Of a stretch of 9,015 bases of DNA, positions 7,067-9,015 are shown in pieces. The notes below the pieces were generated by a model. It did no database searches, was not told the origin of the DNA, and saw only the letters and a list, made by a program, of their open reading frames with translations. The position numbers and the translations under genes are program-made. The stretch spans positions 1 through 9,015 of the forward strand of contig VAZF01000275.1 of assembly GCA_005888425.1 (NCBI GenBank), given 5' to 3'. This DNA comes from Alphaproteobacteria bacterium (GTDB taxonomy: Bacteria; Pseudomonadota; Alphaproteobacteria; ATCC43930; CGMCC-115725). Each line of letters begins with the position of its first letter. Position 1 is the stretch's first letter.

Positions 7067-8073
7067 CCCTGCCGCTCGCCCTGACGATGGGCGAGCCGGC
7101 CGGGATCGGCGGCGAGATCGCGCTGCAGGCCTGGCTGCGGCGCGGTGACGGCGTACCGCTGTTTTATGTGATCGACGATCCGGACCGGCTCGCGGGATTG
7201 GCGGCGCGGCTCGGTTGGACGGTGCCGATAAAGCCGATCGCGACGTCCGGGCACGCAGCCAAGGTATTTCCCAACGCGCTGCCGGTTCTGCCAGTCGGCG
7301 GCAAATGCCTTGCCGAACCGGGGCGACCAAACCCGGCCGATGCACGGCTCGTCATCGGCGCCATCGACCGCGCTGTCGCCGAGGTGAAGGCGGGCCGAGC
7401 GGCGGCGGTCGTCACGAACCCGATCAACAAGGAGGCGCTGTACGGTACTGGGTTTCGTCACCCCGGCCATACCGAATATCTCGGCGAGCTGGCCGGGCGG
7501 CTCTATCGCGCAGCGGATGTGACGCCGGTCATGATGCTGGCATCGCGCGCGTTGCGCGTCGTACCGGTGACGATCCATTTGGCATTGCGCGAAGCGATCG
7601 CGGCGCTGACCAGCGCGGCGATCGTGACGGCCGGGCATATCACGCATCGGGCGCTGCAGCGCGATTTCAGCATTGCCACCCCGCGGCTCGCGGTCGCCGG
7701 GCTCAACCCGCATGCGGGCGAGGGCGGCGCGCTCGGGAGCGAGGATCGCGACATCGTCATGCCGGCCATCGCCGAGCTGCGCGCGGCAGGCATCGATGCG
7801 AAGGGGCCCTTGGCGGCCGACACGATGTTCCACGCGGCGGCGCGGCGCGGTTATGACGCGGCGCTCTGCATGTATCACGACCAGGCGCTGATCCCGATCA
7901 AGACGCTCGATTTCGACGGCGCGGTGAATGTGACGCTGGGGCTGCCCTTTATCCGCACCTCGCCCGATCACGGCACCGCGTTCGACATTGCCGGCAAAGG
8001 CCTCGCGCGGCCGGACAGCCTGATCGCCGCGCTGGAGCTCGCCGCCGAGATGGCCGCGCGCCGCGCCGGCTGA
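7063..8073 (+). CDS. pdxA: 4-hydroxythreonine-4-phosphate dehydrogenase PdxA
   Basis: PdxA oxidises 4-phosphohydroxy-L-threonine with NAD(P) to a product that decarboxylates to 3-amino-2-oxopropyl phosphate, which PdxJ uses to build pyridoxine phosphate (DXP-dependent vitamin B6 route, cytoplasm). The 336 residues compare with 329 in E. coli. Visible signatures are TMGEPAGIGGE (8-18), VVTNPINKEAL, GHTEYLGELAG with HTE at 136-138, NPHAGEGG, MYHDQALIPIK and RTSPDHGTAFDIAGKGLA. Metal-ligand histidines fall at 172, 217 and 272; their spacing of 45 and 55 residues equals that of His166, His211 and His266 in E. coli. The first motif has Glu and Gly where many homologues have Asp and Pro (TMGDPAGIGPE); both look conservative. 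The ATG overlaps the surA stop by four bases, indicating translational coupling. Confidence 0.96.
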   Translation: MTLPLALTMGEPAGIGGEIALQAWLRRGDGVPLFYVIDDPDRLAGLAARLGWTVPIKPIATSGHAAKVFPNALPVLPVGGKCLAEPGRPNPADARLVIGAIDRAVAEVKAGRAAAVVTNPINKEALYGTGFRHPGHTEYLGELAGRLYRAADVTPVMMLASRALRVVPVTIHLALREAIAALTSAAIVTAGHITHRALQRDFSIATPRLAVAGLNPHAGEGGALGSEDRDIVMPAIAELRAAGIDAKGPLAADTMFHAAARRGYDAALCMYHDQALIPIKTLDFDGAVNVTLGLPFIRTSPDHGTAFDIAGKGLARPDSLIAALELAAEMAARRAG

Positions 8074-8098
8074 TCGGATTCCACTGCGCCGGCGCCCC

Positions 8099-8210
8099 GC
8101 GTCCTTCGAGACGGCCGCTGCGCGGCCTCCTCAGGATGAGGAATCTCTTTGATGGCATCAAAAACCCTGCCTCATCCTGAGCGCGAGCGAAGCGGGCAGT
8201 CGAAGGACGC
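8099..8210. repeat. Long imperfect palindrome of the alphaproteobacterial intergenic-repeat type
   Basis: Two arms of about 55 bases mirror each other around base 8155. There are three perfectly paired blocks: GCGTCCTTCGA (8099-8109) with TCGAAGGACGC (8200-8210); CTCAGGATGAGG (8130-8141) with CCTCATCCTGAG (8170-8181); and TTTGATG (8148-8154) with CATCAAA (8156-8162). The left arm holds a further hairpin, GGCCGC-TGC-GCGGCC (8113-8127). The folded form would be branched, like a cruciform or cloverleaf. Elements built on 'cgtccttcgag ... ctcaggatgagg' are scattered in many copies in Rhizobiales and other alphaproteobacterial genomes; I recognise this one from memory of that pattern. It fills most of the 177-bp pdxA-rsmA gap. 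The RNA copy would be very stable and could affect rsmA expression. It has no U-run and so is not a standard terminator. Confidence 0.85.
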
Positions 8211-8250
8211 AAAAGCGCCAATCCATTCCCAGCAAAAGGAACTTCGATCC

Positions 8251-9015
8251 TTGCCGCCGCTGCGCGAGGTCATCGCGCGGCACGGGCTGACGGCGAAGAA
8301 GAGCCTGGGGCAGAATTTCATCCTCGACCTCAATGTGACGCGGCGCATCGCGCGCGCCGCCGCCAACGATGAGAGCGGACCGTTCGGCGATGCGACAATC
8401 ATCGAGATCGGGCCGGGGCCGGGCGGGCTGACCCGCGCGCTCCTCGAAACGGACGCCCGCCGCATCGTCGCGATCGAGCGCGACCGGCGCGCGCTTGCCG
8501 CGCTCCAAGAACTGGCGGCGGTCTATCCCGGACGGCTCGAATTGGTCGAGGGCGATGCGCTCGCGCTCGACCCGGCGGCCTTCACCAACGCGCCGCGCAA
8601 GATCGTGGCGAACCTGCCGTACAACATCGCGACCGCGCTCTTGCTGCGCTGGCTCGACAATATGGGCGCATATGAGAGTCTGACACTGATGTTTCAGCGC
8701 GAAGTCGCCGAGCGCCTGGTCGCGACGCCGCGCAGCCCGGCGTACGGCCGGCTGTCGGTCATCGTGCAGTGGCTCGCCGAGCCCAAGATCCTGTTCGACT
8801 TGCCGCCGCGCGCCTTTGTGCCGCCGCCGAAGGTGACATCGAGTGTCGTGTCGCTCGTGCCGCGCCCGATGCCGCTGATGCCGGCGAACAAGGCAGCCCT
8901 CGAACGGGTGACGGCGGCGGCCTTCGGGCAGCGTCGCAAGATGCTGCGCGCGAGCCTGCGCACGCTCGGCATCGCGCCTGAGCCCTTGCTAGAGGCGGCA
9001 GGCGTCAAGCCGACG
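8251..9015 (+). CDS. rsmA: 16S rRNA (adenine1518/1519-N6)-dimethyltransferase RsmA (KsgA), 3' end beyond window
   Basis: RsmA uses S-adenosylmethionine to dimethylate two adjacent adenines in the last hairpin of 16S rRNA during late 30S assembly. The 255 visible residues contain LGQNFILD (19-26), the SAM-binding motif I EIGPGPGGLT (52-61), VAIERDRRAL (73-82), the adenine-binding NLPY (121-124), the MFQREVAERL block (147-156) and FVPPPKVTSSVV (189-200). The family is about 270-285 residues, so roughly 20-30 are missing. I chose TTG 8251 because the conserved LPPLREVIARHGL starts there and AGGAA (8237-8241) lies nine bases upstream. An in-frame ATG at 8152 would add 33 residues translated from the palindromic repeat. 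Its position after surA-pdxA follows the common proteobacterial order. Confidence 0.94.
   Translation, partial: MPPLREVIARHGLTAKKSLGQNFILDLNVTRRIARAAANDESGPFGDATIIEIGPGPGGLTRALLETDARRIVAIERDRRALAALQELAAVYPGRLELVEGDALALDPAAFTNAPRKIVANLPYNIATALLLRWLDNMGAYESLTLMFQREVAERLVATPRSPAYGRLSVIVQWLAEPKILFDLPPRAFVPPPKVTSSVVSLVPRPMPLMPANKAALERVTAAAFGQRRKMLRASLRTLGIAPEPLLEAAGVKPT

Noticed and set aside
7036..7971. A 311-codon open frame on the minus strand opposite pdxA
   Set aside because: PdxA on the plus strand has all its metal ligands and family motifs. The antisense product is low-complexity Arg/Asp/His sequence typical of a shadow frame.

Overview
This is a GC-rich window from a Gram-negative bacterium, most probably an alphaproteobacterium. 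The evidence is the gene order, the family signatures of the Lpt proteins, SurA, PdxA and RsmA, and a cruciform-type intergenic palindrome of a kind common in Rhizobiales and related alphaproteobacteria. I cannot place it to genus. Nearly all of the sequence is conserved chromosomal housekeeping DNA. I see no phage, insertion sequence, CRISPR array, toxin-antitoxin or defence genes.

Layout. The 5' end of pepA (leucyl aminopeptidase) leaves the window on the minus strand at its left edge, with a candidate promoter upstream. A 54-residue helical ORF of unknown function, also minus strand, lies in the divergent region. The plus strand then carries lptF and lptG (LPS export permeases), lptD (outer-membrane LPS translocon), a 429-bp gene-poor gap, surA (periplasmic chaperone and prolyl isomerase), pdxA (vitamin B6 synthesis) overlapping surA by 4 nt, a ~112-bp palindromic repeat, and rsmA (16S rRNA dimethyltransferase), which is cut off at the right edge.

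How the genes work together. LptF and LptG form the membrane half of the LptB2FG ABC transporter that lifts LPS out of the inner membrane. LptD inserts it into the outer leaflet of the outer membrane. SurA is the chaperone that delivers outer-membrane beta-barrels, LptD included, to the assembly machinery. PdxA and RsmA are metabolic and ribosome-maturation genes that travel with this cluster in many proteobacteria. The layout joins two clusters that are separate in E. coli: the pepA/lptFG divergon and lptD-surA-pdxA-rsmA.

The points worth a second look are all in non-coding or start-site DNA. SurA has no signal peptide in its own frame, although signal-like hydrophobic codons exist in another frame directly upstream. 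An antisense micro-ORF in the lptD-surA gap encodes a clean transmembrane helix but has a TAG near its start. The palindrome before rsmA supplies an in-frame ATG. lptF may be expressed from a leaderless transcript. I did not find a convincing new multi-gene system.
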